Origin: Tubulanus polymorphus | Lineage: Eukaryota; Nemertea; Palaeonemertea; Tubulaniformes; Tubulanidae | NCBI RefSeq assembly: GCF_964204645.1 | Contig: NC_134026.1 | Coordinates: forward strand, 16,698,650 to 16,762,649 | Reading direction: 5' to 3' | DNA: 64,000 nucleotides | Shown here: piece by piece, positions 1 to 11,505 of the stretch | Layout of the letters: each line of letters starts with the position of its first letter | Position numbering within the stretch: the first letter of the stretch is position 1 | Notes under the pieces: generated by a model | Told to the model about the DNA's origin: nothing | Databases searched by the model: none | Seen by the model: only the letters and a program-made list of their open reading frames with translations | Made by a program: the position numbers and the translations under genes

Positions 1-477
1 TGGAAACTGGTGCAATTTCCATGGAAACGGATACCAAGGAAACCAATACCTAATTTGATTTCATAGATAGAAATCCTTTAAAAAGTATGTAGCTCCTAAA
101 CCAAGGTCCTAAGTAGCCCGCTATTACACTAATTTTAGGTTTTCGTGTATGGGCTTTCATTTCGTAACATTTATTTTGTCGGTCCCTATACAAGAAACTG
201 GGGTAGTGGAGCTATTTTCCACTAAAATATCAAAGAAGTCAATGAATGAATCAATCTTGTCACTTTCTATGTGCTGATACTTTGAACGATTCGTGTCTGC
301 AATGAAGCAGGGGGTCGGGTTTTCGAGGTTTATTGTGACATTTCGGTGATTGTTGTGTCAGTAACCATGACAACCGCATAATTTGTATCATATAGGTATC
401 TCGTATTATGGATATCAATGGATTTTCAAGTAACATTATCTCAAAATTCATGATATATAGAAGAATTCTAATTGGTT
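1..477. repeat. Left arm of a long inverted repeat (transposon TIR, runs off the window)
   Basis: This segment is the near-perfect reverse complement of 5920-6405. The match runs from window base 1 to about 477, so the true outer end lies outside the window. It contains the palindrome TTTCCATGGAAA near base 17. Both arms happen to encode the same 63-aa open frame, as expected for copies of one sequence. The arms enclose a broken gene on the minus strand, which fits a DNA transposon of about 6.4 kb. Confidence 0.85.
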
Positions 478-862
478 TCGGGTTGTATTTTGATATACAG
501 GTTATTATATTGTGCCATTTTCAAACTGATAACCTGGGACTATTTCACAGGCTCACTTAACATTTCATTAAAATTCCATTAGTATTGTATCATCATGACA
601 TGAAATTATCAGTCATTTTCGTTAGATAAGCCGGACATTCCTAAAATGATTCAGATATATCAAAAGAGAAGATAAATCAGAATTTATCTAATGCAGCATG
701 TATCTTCATTTATTTATTTGTTTATTTGCGTCAGACCATGAAGGTACATATATACATATAAATAATTCATACAAAATGCATCTCATGCAATTAGTAACGT
801 ATACTATTACTACAAAATAGATAGGATTTACAATGAATTTGATTAAAAAGAACTACGTACAT
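478..862. other. Gene-free AT-rich interior of the first transposon
   Basis: No supported gene. The sequence is AT-rich with a TTTATTTATTTG run near 715 and no long frame on either strand. Confidence 0.5.
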
Positions 863-1050
863 CTAATTAGTGAACTAATGATAGCCAATTAAGTGAAAAG
901 TCAGTTGACGTAAGAGAAATAAGTAGACTGATTGAGCTCATAGATAGTCCTGCCCTGAGGGAATTAACACGGATTGATTCTCCAAAAGAAAGAGTTTTAG
1001 AAAATGCAAACATCTGTGAAGCACTACAGAATCTAGGCAACTTGCAGTAA
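863..1050 (+). pseudogene. Short coding-like remnant, plus strand, unknown
   Basis: A stop-free plus-strand frame of about 62 codons ends at TAA 1048-1050. Its composition looks protein-like, for example ELIDSPALRELTRIDSP and ICEALQNLGNLQ. It has no in-frame ATG and stops lie just upstream, so it is a terminal exon or a fragment of a larger gene. It lies opposite to the minus-strand gene of the same transposon. I do not recognise the family. Confidence 0.25.
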
Positions 1051-1392
1051 TCGAAAAGAATTGTATACAAACTTTTTATAAGTTGCTTGTGTAAATTTAA
1101 ACCATAATGTAGAACAGTAAAGAGAGGTACAGTATTACTGAATCAGAGCATTGTGAGAATTTGTTAACTAGTTGATTCCCCCTAGCGCACACTTGCCGGT
1201 ATAACTTTTTATATGTAAATCATCCTGCAGATCATTACTGATGATGTACACTAAATATTTATATTGGTTAACTGCCATCAATTTAACACCATTTAGCAAT
1301 ATATGAGGAAAATCCTTGATTTTTAACTTTTCGTAGAATAACCTCAAACGATTTTTAACTTTTAATTTGTACATAGTGGGTTTTTATCTTCA

Positions 1393-2640
1393 TTCAACCA
1401 TTAACATCTAATATTCTTCAGAGTCATTGTCATTGGTCTGTTGAAGAGTAATTTTTTGTTGTAACAGTCACTGCACCGGCACGCATCCGTACACTGCAAA
1501 CCATTTCCCATACAGTGACATTTTGTTGATCGACAATCCACCTTACATCCACATATGATAGTTTCTTTCATTTCCGCAGGTGCAGAGTCCTGTTCCATAA
1601 GTTTTGGAATGATTTTACCAGAGCTTTCGTCCCAACCATGACCAAATGGCTCTGGAACAGTTACCCTACTTATCACAGCACTTCTCCACACGAGACACTG
1701 ATAGTTAGCCCGCATTACGTGTAATCTAAAACTATCCGTCGTCGGCGGCAAGTTTCCATGTGTAGATCCCTTGAGGCAAAACAATCTGTAGCGAATATCA
1801 TTCAATGATAAATACTGTCCAATTTCATTTTTCAAGTAACAGTTTCCAATTAAATCTGTACATGCAGTCAAAGTTTTTTCCGATACTTTCACAGAGCAGC
1901 CAAGATCTTGTAAATCGTCAAATCTTGTGACATCATCCTTTAAAACCAACCACGGTTTTACCTTCCCTATTGACCTGAAAGACGAGACACTATCGCATCC
2001 CGTTAAAGCATAAAGTGGTAAAATGTATTTTACCAACTCTCCAAGTTCCATTACAACTGTTCGTACTGACAGTCTTATACTACGTAATTGTAACCAGATA
2101 TTCTCTACATTCAGAATCGGATAGAAATTCACCAAAAGCACAAACGCATCAGTATCAGGCGTATTTACAAGGATTGATGAATATCCTGTTTCACCAAGAC
2201 ATTTTATATGGTAGATCATACGGTAATCTGCCTCTTCGTGACAGCAAATGTATTCTTCTGTAGGACTTTGACTCTTATTAGTAACGACACGTACAGAGTT
2301 ATCGATGAACCCACCCAAAACTATTTTCTGAAAGCGATATAGTTTCTTTCCTCCAATCACTGGTAATTCACTATATAGATATTTCAGCAAATTTGTTTTG
2401 TTCGCATTTGATCCAATGAACTTTGACCACTGTTTTGGAAGAGGCGTATTTGATGTGATGACTTTTATTTCAATGGTTTCTTTGCAACGTTTGTCCCTTT
2501 CACCATCCTTGATACTGTTGTTACTATATCTATCCATAACCAGATGCAGCTCGTTACTTGACCAAAAATATTTTTCACCGAATCAAACAGGCAAATCGTC
2601 AAGTCACCAAATGTTTTCAGACTTTTTGTTTCACATAGAA
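1393..2640 (-). pseudogene. Transposon-linked protein, C-terminal part: PIN-like domain plus cysteine-rich CXC-type tail
   Basis: The longest open piece is about 378 codons. Visible motifs in order are CCHEEADYRMIYH, a strand ending in TPDTDAFVLLV, LTGCDSVSSF, and a cysteine-rich tail (CGCKVDCRSTKCHC then CSDC). The acidic E-E-A-D, D-T-D and G-C-D clusters match the PIN/FEN-like nuclease core of a protein family I know from many invertebrate genomes, and the tail resembles CXC/tesmin-type metal-binding repeats. The frame follows the 2631-3167 fragment with a frameshift near 2630. The original role is inferred to be mobilisation of the flanking inverted-repeat element. The exact superfamily is not established here. 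Confidence 0.55.
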
Positions 2641-3167
2641 TGAAGTAATACCATGGCATCAATGACACAGGCATCAAATTGTCCAGTTGGAGGTTGAGGC
2701 TGAGACATGTCCTTCGTAATTGCTGGCACAAATTTACTTTTAGCTGTTGAAACTAAAGTCCCATCGGCATTAGCGATTGATAGCGGTACATTGCTAAGCT
2801 CATAGGTTAAGATGTGTTTCAGGTCGATATCCCGTCCGGACGCAACTACAAGCAATCTACTTAATATCTCGTGATTTGATACCTGGATATGTTTACATTT
2901 TCCCTGACTTTTCAGCGGTTTCCCCATATCAACGAAAGTTTTCAATCCGGACTTTTTTAATGTGTCTTTAATAAGCTTCTTTGGTGGCGATTCGACCAGG
3001 CGCTCAGAAACGAATGGCATCAACTGATGTTGTCCGTTTTGTCGAGCATTTATCAAACTTTCGGAGACATATTCTGGTGCGACAGCTCCTATAAAATCAG
3101 ATAAAATTCTTAGGTAGACTAAAGCCTTAAGGAATTTTGCATTTAAAAAGTCAGCTGAAAAGAACAT
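2631..3167 (-). pseudogene. Transposon-linked protein, middle part
   Basis: A 178-codon minus-strand frame just upstream of the PIN-like part and continuing it. It contains FDACVIDAMVLLHSM at its end, where a PIN-like fold would begin with its first aspartates. A frame change into the 1401-2537 piece follows at once, so this is one gene in two frames or two exons. No start codon can be assigned to this piece. Confidence 0.45.
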
Positions 3168-3394
3168 TTCAGGTGCAAGTATTCAACTGACCTGTAACTA
3201 TATTGAGTAAGTCGTCTTCTGTATAGCTGAACGGATTTACAGCTAAACTTTGTGATCATGTACTTCGAACAGTCTTTGTGAGGTACAGTGAATTGCACTG
3301 AACTGCACGTATACCTTAAGTGAGATTTCATTTTCCCCCGCACATGTGCAGTCTTCATCCATCTGTTGAATATAATTTCGAAAATTTCATTTCT

Positions 3395-3910
3395 TTAGAG
3401 TACGCTACTGAACTTTTTCCCTGACCTACTAAATGAATGCTGCCCAGAAGCGAATGCTGCGAACACATCAGGAGCTGTAATTGGTAACGTGTTCAGGATG
3501 GTTTTCACAGTGGAGAGTTCAGTAGGTGACGAAGGAATGATAGGACAATATCCTAAATTGCATTTCGATGGAATGTGTTCAGTCACTAAAGCATTAAAAC
3601 CACCCCAGCTAGGGATTGATACATTTTTGTTGTCACATTTCAATAGGTTTATATCATAAAGCTTCATTGGGCAAACTCTAGCCATTATCCAGATATGATC
3701 ATACGTGGATTCATATGCGATGGATGTTTTGAACCATTCTAACTTGGGTTTTCGAAGCAAATCTACTAAATCAGTATCATTTATCTCTGGTCTCGGGCGA
3801 GTAACTTCGGATGGTTTCGAGTTGCAACTGGACCCCAAAGATGATTGGTATAGCATTAATATTGTGACATGTACTGACTGTCCATCCAGTGTGTCTCTTA
3901 AGAAATCAAG
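3395..3910 (-). pseudogene. Transposon-linked protein, upstream part
   Basis: A 153-codon minus-strand frame with protein-like content, such as YDHIWIMARVCPMKLYDINL and SWGGFNALVTEH. It precedes the middle part in transcription order on the same strand. Stops and a frame change separate it from 2631-3167, reflecting either introns or decay. It is placed in the same gene by strand and spacing only. Confidence 0.35.
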
Positions 3911-4372
3911 GTTGTCCGCAGATGCTTGTACTTAAGTTGTTTCTTGAATAGTTGGAGGTATATACGCTTCAGCTTTAGAAATGGATTCGGAATGTATGGT
4001 ATCCGTACGACAAACATCACTATAACTAATAGTATGCCCTAATCTGTTGAGCAATGTTATGAGCTCTTTAGAACCACTCAGCGATTTAACAGTATACGCC
4101 AAAGACACATGTTTCGATGTTTTGATACGGGATTGTGAAGCAATATAAACGATATCCTGTCCAACAGACGAAATGTAACGATCCTTTTTTCACTGTCACT
4201 AGCATCATCACCCGATAGTCGAGTGGTAAACAAAAAATCCAGGAACAAACGTAGATATTCTGGAATTCGTTGATCGTCAAAATTCTCTTTCTTTGTTAAT
4301 TCTATTGTTTTCTTTCTTTGTAAGGCTGTTTATAGCATTGTTCAGAATTAATGCAGCTTCATACAGAACTGC

Positions 4373-5054
4373 CTATTCATTTTCTCCATTTTCTCCAGCA
4401 GCTTCAGCACTTCTGAATTTCTGATTTCCTTGTTCGTTAACTTTGGTGAAATGTTTGCAGATGTCTTCTTTTGTGAGCTCTGAGCTCAGCAATATCTGGG
4501 GTTGGTTTTTAAGGTACTGATTAAGAAATTGCACTTTGTCACCATAAACAGATATCAATCTTTTTTTCAAGTTCTGGGCAGTGTAGTTATTAGCATCGCC
4601 TGCAGCTACATGACAGTCACCTACATTTATATCTTTCCAGCAAATTTGTTCATTTCAAGAATATAACCGTTTTGTAACGATGCATCGATTTCACCTTTTA
4701 ACCTGTCGAATGCGATATCTCTTGGATTTTCTTGAATTTCTGTAACACAACTAAATTTTTGACTCACGTATTGACATCGACAGTCTGCGTGATACCGGGC
4801 TTTTTGGCAATTAAATCATGACATTCAATAAGTGAAATCAGTGCGAAGTCATTCCTTCGTTTTGCGGCCTCAGATATCGAATTCAGTCCTGATTCTGTTT
4901 CGATTATGCACATTTTCTTTATCCTCTTGCGGCTCTGACGTCCACAAAAAATGCAGGTTTCCCAATCAAATTTCTTTCTTTTTGCAGTACCAAGGTCATT
5001 TTCGCTGCAAAAAAGTAGCCTCTTTCCTAATGCTAGTTCATCCGCAGCGGCCAT
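4373..5054 (-). pseudogene. Transposon-linked protein, N-terminal part with a CxxC motif
   Basis: The frame opens with an ATG at 5054-5052 (MAAADELALGKRLL) and contains CIFCGRQSRKRIKKMC, a possible zinc-binding knuckle. A second fragment at 4373-4570 (KKRLISVYGDKVQFLNQYL) continues on the same strand in another frame. This is the probable 5' end of the gene whose 3' end carries the PIN-like and CXC domains. I chose the 5054 ATG because it begins the well-formed N-terminus, while the more upstream frame has no similar content. Confidence 0.35.
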
Positions 5055-5108
5055 TTTACCTAAAGAACAATAAACAGTTTTCATTTTTCCTATTGGCCTT
5101 ATGATCAA

Positions 5109-5919
5109 TGTAGCTACAAAAAAAACCTATTATGAATAACTGAAATGAAGCAAAATTTTGAAAGGAATGCAATTTATAATTCAAATAGGATAAATAGGCT
5201 TAATATGGATAGACCTATTCACAAGGTCACAAGGCCGATATCTGTATTGAAACATTTTCAATTTTATGTGTCTAAAAAACCAGATCCTCAGAAAATGGCC
5301 CATAACTTCAGTTGCAGTAAATAGGCCTATAGGCTATGAAGCCAAATTTTATTAAGATTGTAGTGGGGGTGTTTTGAAGTGATCACAAAAAAAATTTAAT
5401 TGATGCATGATGTCATGTTTCTACTTGCACAAATCTGACCACAAGTAATTGACCAATACAGTAGGATACAAAATTGATAAGTTCATAACGCAAAATGAGC
5501 CATGAATTAATCAGGCCTGTGTCCTGTTCACTCTACTTTCAATCACTTAATTGCGGTCAGCTTTGTGCAAGTAGAAATTTTATAGTGTTCAGTCCCACTC
5601 TGTTTCTCCCTACATATTTGTCACACACCAATCATTTTCTGTGGGGAGCTTTACCCAACACCTCCTCTGCAATCTCATGAAAAATTAGGTTTCTACACCG
5701 ACTTCAATCGGATTGATGGAACATTTTCTCCAGTTATATGAAAGACTCTGTGTATAAAATCTTACATATGTAAAATCAATTTCATACTTACATCATCTAG
5801 CCTGTCCTACTTTTTAAGTCAAGACTTTTCCTTTAACTTCATTACAGCAATAGAGATTTCCAGTTTTCTTCAATCCGATGTTTCTAAGCAACAAGCCACT
5901 ACTATCAAAACAACTATTT
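5109..5919. other. Gene-free stretch inside the first transposon
   Basis: No supported gene. It lies between the probable 5' end of the minus-strand transposon gene and the right inverted-repeat arm, so it may hold that gene's promoter. I see no clear TATA box. Confidence 0.4.
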
Positions 5920-6405
5920 AACCAATTAGAATTCTTCTATATATCATGAATTTTGAGATAATGTTACTTGAAATTCCATTGATATCCATAATACGAGATA
6001 CCTATATGATACAAATTATGCAGTTGTCATGGTTACTGACACCACAATCACCGAAATGTCACAATAAACCTCGAAGACCCGACCCCCTGCTTCATTGCAG
6101 ACACGAATCGTTCAAAGTATCAGCACATAGAAAGTGACAAGATTGATTCATTCATTGACTTCTTTGATATTTAAGTGGAAAATAGCTCCACTACCCCAGT
6201 TTCTTGTATAGGGACCGACAAAATAAAAAAAATAAATGTTACCAAATGAGAGCCCATACACGAAAACCTAAAATTAGTGTAATAGCGGGCTACTTAGGAC
6301 CTTGGTTTAGGAGCTACATACTTTTTAAAGGAATTCTATCTATGAAATCAAATTAGGTATTGGTTGCCTTGGTATCCGTTTCCATGGAAATTGCACCAGT
6401 TTCCA
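5920..6405. repeat. Right arm of the long inverted repeat (transposon TIR)
   Basis: Reverse complement of 1-477, with a few substitutions and a small A-run insertion near 6225. Immediately outside, 6401-6417 repeats the TTCCATGGAAACGGATA unit that also occurs inside the arm, so the terminus carries a short tandem of a palindromic motif. Confidence 0.85.
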
Positions 6406-6959
6406 TGGAAACGGATATCGATTCCCCGAAGCCTAGATGCAAAGCTTTCGAATGATACCAAATTTGTCCATATGGTATCTCTGTTGAACGGAACTTAATT
6501 TCTAGAGTACTTTTTTGTACTTTGGTGCCCGTCTATTAGTAATTAATGAAATACCTGTTTCATTTATGATGAAAAAACTCAAATGAAAAGTCTGGCTTAT
6601 AAAGCTGTCTGCTCAGACGAAATTTAAAAAAAAAACTCTTCATTTTTGCCAATAAAATTGATAATTGTGATTGATCGTTGCAAGTCAGAACCAGTTAATC
6701 ACTAATTAACATGCATTTTAATAAAATAATCTGATTCCTCCTTTACAGTGAACTAAGCTTTAACCTAGTAGAGGCTACTAGCCTATGTAGGCCTATGTAT
6801 ATGCGTAGGCCTAACATCCGGACAGTTTGGTCGTAGGCCTATTGAATAACAACCCTCCTAAATATCGTAAATTTTGTTTTGAAGTTCAATCCAATGAGTC
6901 CGTTAATAACCGCAACAATTATACTGTGTTTGTTTGAGACAGTAAAGGTTAGTTCCGGT
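6406..6959. other. Intergenic sequence
   Basis: No gene seen. It contains scattered AGGCCTA words near 6780-6850 that recur elsewhere in the window (for example 38200-38230 and 48010), apparently a common filler of this genome. Confidence 0.4.
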
Positions 6960-6967
6960 AGGCCTAA

Positions 6968-7285
6968 GCCTTAAGGTCGCGTAAAACTCGATAAATCTTC
7001 AAGCGACACAGCGAACGATCTCCTTTCCTCCACAGCCAACGCTTACTCCGAATGTCAAGTGTGAGTCCAGCATTCGGATAGGAGTGTGTTATATACTTGT
7101 ATTTAGTAAATACCTTGTGCATTTGACAATGATCGGTATGTACTGTAGGAAATATAGAGTATTGATGGTATTGATATAGAGGTTGAAGCCCGCGGCCGAA
7201 TAAAGTAATATATTCTTTTATTTTGATACCTCGTCGACATAACAGCTTTTCTCCGCTATATCTCTTCGGCGTGTTTAGTTTAGGC
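6968..7285. repeat. Repeat block A, copy 1
   Basis: Nearly identical in direct orientation to 47276-47590, from GCCTTAAGGTCGCGTAAAAC to the segment containing CTCGTCGACATAACAG. Copy 1 has an extra GTATTGATATA near 7170. No coding potential is seen. It is followed by block B. Confidence 0.85.
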
Positions 7286-7975
7286 CTACGATTCCCCGGT
7301 ACACTATAGATTTATCATAGTAAATACACGGTTAATTCGGTAAAGAAAAATAGGTATGGTAACTCCTTGAAACCCGCAGCCAAATCACTGGTAGTAATAA
7401 ATTAATTTGTTCTCGATTTGATTCTCATGATGAGGAGCTTAAACTCGCAGCTGATCCCCGGAACGACGATGTAGTAACACACGTCGATTCGTCGATGTTT
7501 ACGGCTCGACAGTGCTTTTAAAATCTAAAGTAGTAAATTTCCAGTGTATCGGTAATATGATTTGATGAGGAAAATGGGCTATTGTTAAAATCACTGTTTG
7601 AAGACCGCGGCTGAATGAAGTCTGCGGCAATAAATTAGTTCATTTATACTTGAATTGATATTCGAAGTGACAATCGGCCTGCGGGTTGATTTCGGGATGA
7701 CGACTCGAAAAACATGTCGCCCCATATAATGGGGCTAAATTTTCGATGTTTACGGCCCGACAGTGCTTTTGTAACGATGATTCGTGAAAAAAACACGCGG
7801 AGCATTTGTAGATCTCAGTGAGCTGAACGATATCATACGGATTGTATCGACAACAGCGGCAAGGTAACAAAGCCTTAGTTCTTTTAGTGAAAATAGTGTG
7901 ACATAAAATAATAATAAGAAGAAACACGCGAATCTCAATAGGGTTTTCTGTGATGTAACAGAAAACCCTAATGAT
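7286..7975. repeat. Repeat block B, copy 1 (inverted relative to 48400-49203)
   Basis: Reverse-complement match to 48400-49203 across almost the whole block. Internally it is built of degenerate units sharing TCGATGTTTACGG and CGACAGTGCTTTT (about 7490 and 7740). It ends with one perfect hairpin, AGGGTTTTCTGT and its complement, at 7940-7969. The open frames inside are short and look accidental. Confidence 0.8.
7940..7969. repeat. Perfect 12-bp-arm hairpin, single copy
   Basis: AGGGTTTTCTGT, a 6-nt loop, then ACAGAAAACCCT. The same hairpin is present three times in tandem at 48401-48544 and twice in diverged form at 49530-49609. Confidence 0.85.
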
Positions 7976-8123
7976 ATAATTCATATAGCGCGATAATTCC
8001 ATGCAAAAAACAAAGTTCAAATGCGCTCCCCCAGGGTAACATCAATGTATGCATGGAATAGTTGAGTTTTGATCATGGAGTTGAATTCATTCAGCGTCAA
8101 GTTGAGAACAGTGGGTGTAGAGA

Positions 8124-8495
8124 TCATCGCGTTCCAGGTTCGCGGTGCGTGTCTCGAAAACGCTCTACTACCGAAATTAGCGAGGTTGAAGGAGGGTTCA
8201 ACCAGTCTGATTCTTTCGGAGGATCGAAGACAACGTGTTGGTTGTAGTACTGAAATAGCTCACTAATATACATTGGTGCACGATCTGTAAGGGCCTTAAA
8301 AGTCAACATGAGAACTTTGAAGTCAATCATGGCTTTAACCGGCAACCAGTGTAATTCGCGCAGTACAGGAGTGATATGGGAATGTTTCGGTAAACGAACC
8401 ACGGGTCGTGCAGCACATGGGTCGTGAAGACTCTGCATGGCATCGTTTGAAATACCTGCAAGCAGACTGTTACAATAGTCAAGTCGAGATAGCAC
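8124..8495 (-). pseudogene. LINE ORF2, C-terminal domain fragment
   Basis: The frame starts SRLDYCNSLLAG and contains HITPVLRELHWLPVKAMI then FKVLMLTFKALTDRAPMY. These are the conserved post-RT C-terminal motifs of CR1/L2-like LINEs. It aligns by eye to 57229-57666 of the second LINE. Confidence 0.75.
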
Positions 8496-8582
8496 TAGAG
8501 CCTGGGTGAGGGATTTCGCAGCATCAAACGTAAGGCTTTTATGAACTAATCCAATATTTCTGATATGAAAATAGCTACTTTT

Positions 8583-8957
8583 TTAGAATTGATCTAACGA
8601 ACGGCACCATCGATAGTTCAAAATCAAACATGACTCCCAGATTTCGGATGGGAGTAATGATTGAAGATCGAAGGACTTAAGACGGTGTTTGGTGCCCAAT
8701 AGAAACACATCGGTTTTGGAAGCATTGGCTTTAAGAAAATTTGCCGTGTACCAATCGTAGATCGCAAGGAGACAATGTTCAACGTTGTGAATCTGAGCAT
8801 TTAGAACAGATTTGTCCTGGATAGATTCAAGTAGTTTGAAGACCTGATTGTCGTCAGCAAAGCCATTTCTGTCTAGTCCGAATGACTTAATGATGTTTTC
8901 AAGAGGTAGTACATATATAAGAAAGAGTAACGGGCCCAGTACTGAGCCTTGTGGCAC
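8583..8957 (-). pseudogene. LINE reverse transcriptase fragment with FADD
   Basis: PQGSVLGPLLFLIYVLPLE is followed by the catalytic GFADDNQVFKL. Here FADD is the RT active-site motif. The fragment ends in KANASKTDVFLLGT, as in the second LINE. Confidence 0.85.
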
Positions 8958-9068
8958 CCCATACTTTAAACTGCGCGGTTCGGATGTCCGTCCATCTATC
9001 TTAACTCTAAACGACCTATTGGTCAGATATGATTTAAACCATTCAAGTGCGGTGCCACCGATGCCCAG

Positions 9069-9320
9069 TTACTGCCTGATACGGGATAGCAGAATACCGT
9101 GCTCGACCATGTCAAACGCAGCATTTAAATCTAACAAAACGACAATAACTACACCATTGCTATCATCAATAAAACCACGAATATCGTTCTGCACTCTCAA
9201 TAAAGCTGTCTCAGTGCTATGAAGTGGCTTGTACGCGGATTGAAGCCAGTCATGTAAAGCGTGGTGGTCCATGTGGTCGCGGAGCCGGCTAGCCACCACA
9301 CGCTCGAGTACCTTAGACAC
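9069..9320 (-). pseudogene. LINE reverse transcriptase N-terminal fragment
   Basis: MSKVLERVVASRLRDHMD, SAYKPLHSTETALL and VVIVVLLDLNAAFDMVEHG. The DLNAAFD segment carries the first RT catalytic aspartate. A frame break separates it from the FADD fragment. Confidence 0.85.
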
Positions 9321-9475
9321 GAAGGACGGATCACTGACCGGATGGTAATTCTGGAAAATGTTCGGATTTAGTGATGACTTTTTCAGAAATGGGAGTGACT
9401 ATTGCCTCCTTCATGGAGTCTGATACGAACATAGCCACTGGATAAGGAAAGGTTCATGATTTTGATTAGAGTTGG

Positions 9476-9697
9476 TCACAGCCTGTCTATAACGTTTTTA
9501 AACAACCATGTAGGCAGTGGATTTAACTGGCAGGATGAGCTAAGTGCAGCCATAATGATCTTGCGCACTTCGTCGGCAGGAATTAACATTTCCATTTCGA
9601 AATCGAGACGGGGTACCAGTTCAATAGAATGATCTTGATGACTACTACTCAGCATGCCATCCCGAATAAGGTGAACCTTGTCCAAGAAAAACTGCAA
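9476..9697 (-). pseudogene. LINE linker region before the RT
   Basis: A 73-codon frame with FFLDKVHLIRDGM and NPLPTWLFKNVI. The latter is the DPxPTWLxK-like motif that precedes the RT in CR1-type LINEs; the intact LINE at 57-60 kb has the same order. Confidence 0.6.
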
Positions 9698-10084
9698 ATT
9701 GTTCTGCTAATGCATAAGCATCTGAATGTTCAGGTAATGTCGACGACTTTCCTCTGAGAAGAATCTGGTTGTATATCTGTTGAAGACGTTTTGGTCGCCA
9801 ACTGCGTTGTTAATTTCGTTATTATAGTAAGAAGATTTAGCCTTATTAAGCTTCGCATCGTCGTGCCTACGGGCGGCTAGAAACAATCTTTGTGAACTGT
9901 GAGTCTAGTACTCTTCCATTTACGCTCCGCCTTACGTTTCGTATATTTTGCATCGTGGACTTCGTCCGTGAACCACGGTCGAGACGGACGCTTGATTTTT
10001 ACCGGAGTTGATCGAGAGCAGCGCCTAACTTCTGATTAAAATATGTCAGACAATCATAGCCCCAGAATTAATAGATAAATTAAG

Positions 10085-10402
10085 CTATAAGCGTATCATC
10101 CATCTCGATTGGCTTGTCAACCACTCATAGGTTGTGACCTTCTCTGTTACATCTGTAAGATTAACTGTACGGTCCAAAATACTATAGTTTTTAATAACTC
10201 GTCTTTGGTAGCAGTACTGGTAGTTGATAGCATACAGTTCGTCATCTGGACAGATATGATCTTGCTTACATAAGTAACTCACCTGATTTGTATTTGTATA
10301 AACTATATTCCATGTTCGATATTCCCTATACACAATAATCGATGAGTTATGTCGCAGATCCAATTTTTGCGTGTGTACTAGTCCACCGTTTTCCTGATCC
10401 AA
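10085..10402 (-). CDS. Hypothetical cysteine-containing fragment
   Basis: A 105-codon stop-free minus-strand frame with plausible protein composition, including YLCKQDHICPDDELYAINY. It has no ATG at its start (the first codon used is TTG), so it would have to be an exon or a decayed fragment. I do not recognise it. It lies between a dead LINE and a gene-free stretch, with no supporting neighbour. Confidence 0.2.
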   Translation of the reverse strand: MDQENGGLVHTQKLDLRHNSSIIVYREYRTWNIVYTNTNQVSYLCKQDHICPDDELYAINYQYCYQRRVIKNYSILDRTVNLTDVTEKVTTYEWLTSQSRWMIRL

Positions 10403-11505
10403 ACGAAATTATTTATAAATTTAAGAGGGCAGGATTCGAATCCAAAAGCAAAACCAGAAGATGTACTCCGCTGATTAAGCAAAACAGATTTATCAACGGA
10501 TATATAAACAAAGGACAAAAGGGAATCTATCTTTGAAAATATCTCGATTGCCAAATGCCGAATATCAAATTCTGAGACAACCTTGAGTTGACGGATAATC
10601 GTGTTATTTAGATCGTAAAAGGTTGAGTTGGTATCGAAATTATTTACGCATGCTTCACGAACGAAAAGAAACGGCAGTAAGTATGATTTTAGAAATCTGT
10701 CTATATATTGATTTCAGTCAGCTTTATTGCCTGTAAAATGTACATATATTCCATATTCATATTACATTGTTATTTGCTTTCAATCATTGTTAGCTTGGGA
10801 CTTAAGTCCGAGCGGCATATAGCGTTCGCTTTTCGTTCGTCGTCCGGAATCCAGTTATTACAGGAAGTTTCGGTGACGCTCAAATGGATTGTCTGTATAT
10901 TTAGTTTATACACGTAAACATGAAAGTCTTATCTTGATCCCAAAATCTCGCCGGTCAGAATCAAGAAGACCAGCTAATTTCCATTTTTGTTCGCCGGAAT
11001 CAGAGATTTTTACACTTTAAAGTTGTCCAGGGAAAGGAGGCATCAAGGAGGCATCAATCAAATATCTTTTATCGCCCGATAGCCCACCAACAAAGAGAAA
11101 TTATGTCGATTTGACACAAGATGACCGCCCTAAGACCTTTTTGTGCCCAAAATGGTCATTTCGGCCTGGATTCCGAGACTGTAGCTTCATTATGCCTTGC
11201 CATTTATCATTGAAATTCGTGATTGGTTTACTTTGGGAAGGAATCTTAGATCTATCGATCAGTGATTTATGTGTCATGACCATCTAAGTAATCAGTCGTC
11301 ATTCGTAAATGGAAAAAGGTTTTTTGAGGTAAACATTGACAGGTTTGTGCCTTATAGTCTTGATAATTGATAACACTGTCATGAGATCCATCTAAAGTGG
11401 AATTGGGGTTTTTTGATCTCGCCAATCGTTTTCTAATTGAAAGGGTTATATTGTCTTGCCGTACTTGTTTGATTTTTACCAAAATTAACTATATTATATT
11501 TTTAT
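10403..11505. other. Gene-free stretch left of element 1
   Basis: No supported gene. Frames at 11101-11482 on the minus strand are short, overlap in two phases and lack family features. The junction with AT-rich element 1 is near 11506. Confidence 0.4.

Larger units (their letters stand above)
8060..10030 (-). mobile_element. Degraded CR1/L2-type LINE, 5' truncated
   Basis: Minus-strand fragments read, 5' to 3', as linker, RT palm, RT FADD region and C-terminal domain of a CR1/L2-type non-LTR retrotransposon. They match in order and content the longer copy at 57.2-60.5 kb (for example LSKVLER/MSKVLERVVASRL, PQGSVLGPLLFLIY, LRELHWLPV). No endonuclease domain is left, so the copy is 5' truncated near 10030. 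Each piece is separated by frameshifts, so it is dead. Confidence 0.85.

Noticed and set aside
260-451. 63-codon frame repeated at 5946-6137
   Set aside because: The repeated frame results from the inverted-repeat arms; its composition is not convincing as a gene.
7640-8020. 126-codon minus-strand frame and overlapping ones
   Set aside because: It lies inside repeat block B. The other copy at 48.4-49.2 kb does not preserve the frame.
11101-11482. Two overlapping minus-strand frames left of element 1
   Set aside because: No motif, two phases, one without an ATG, and no neighbour that would explain them.
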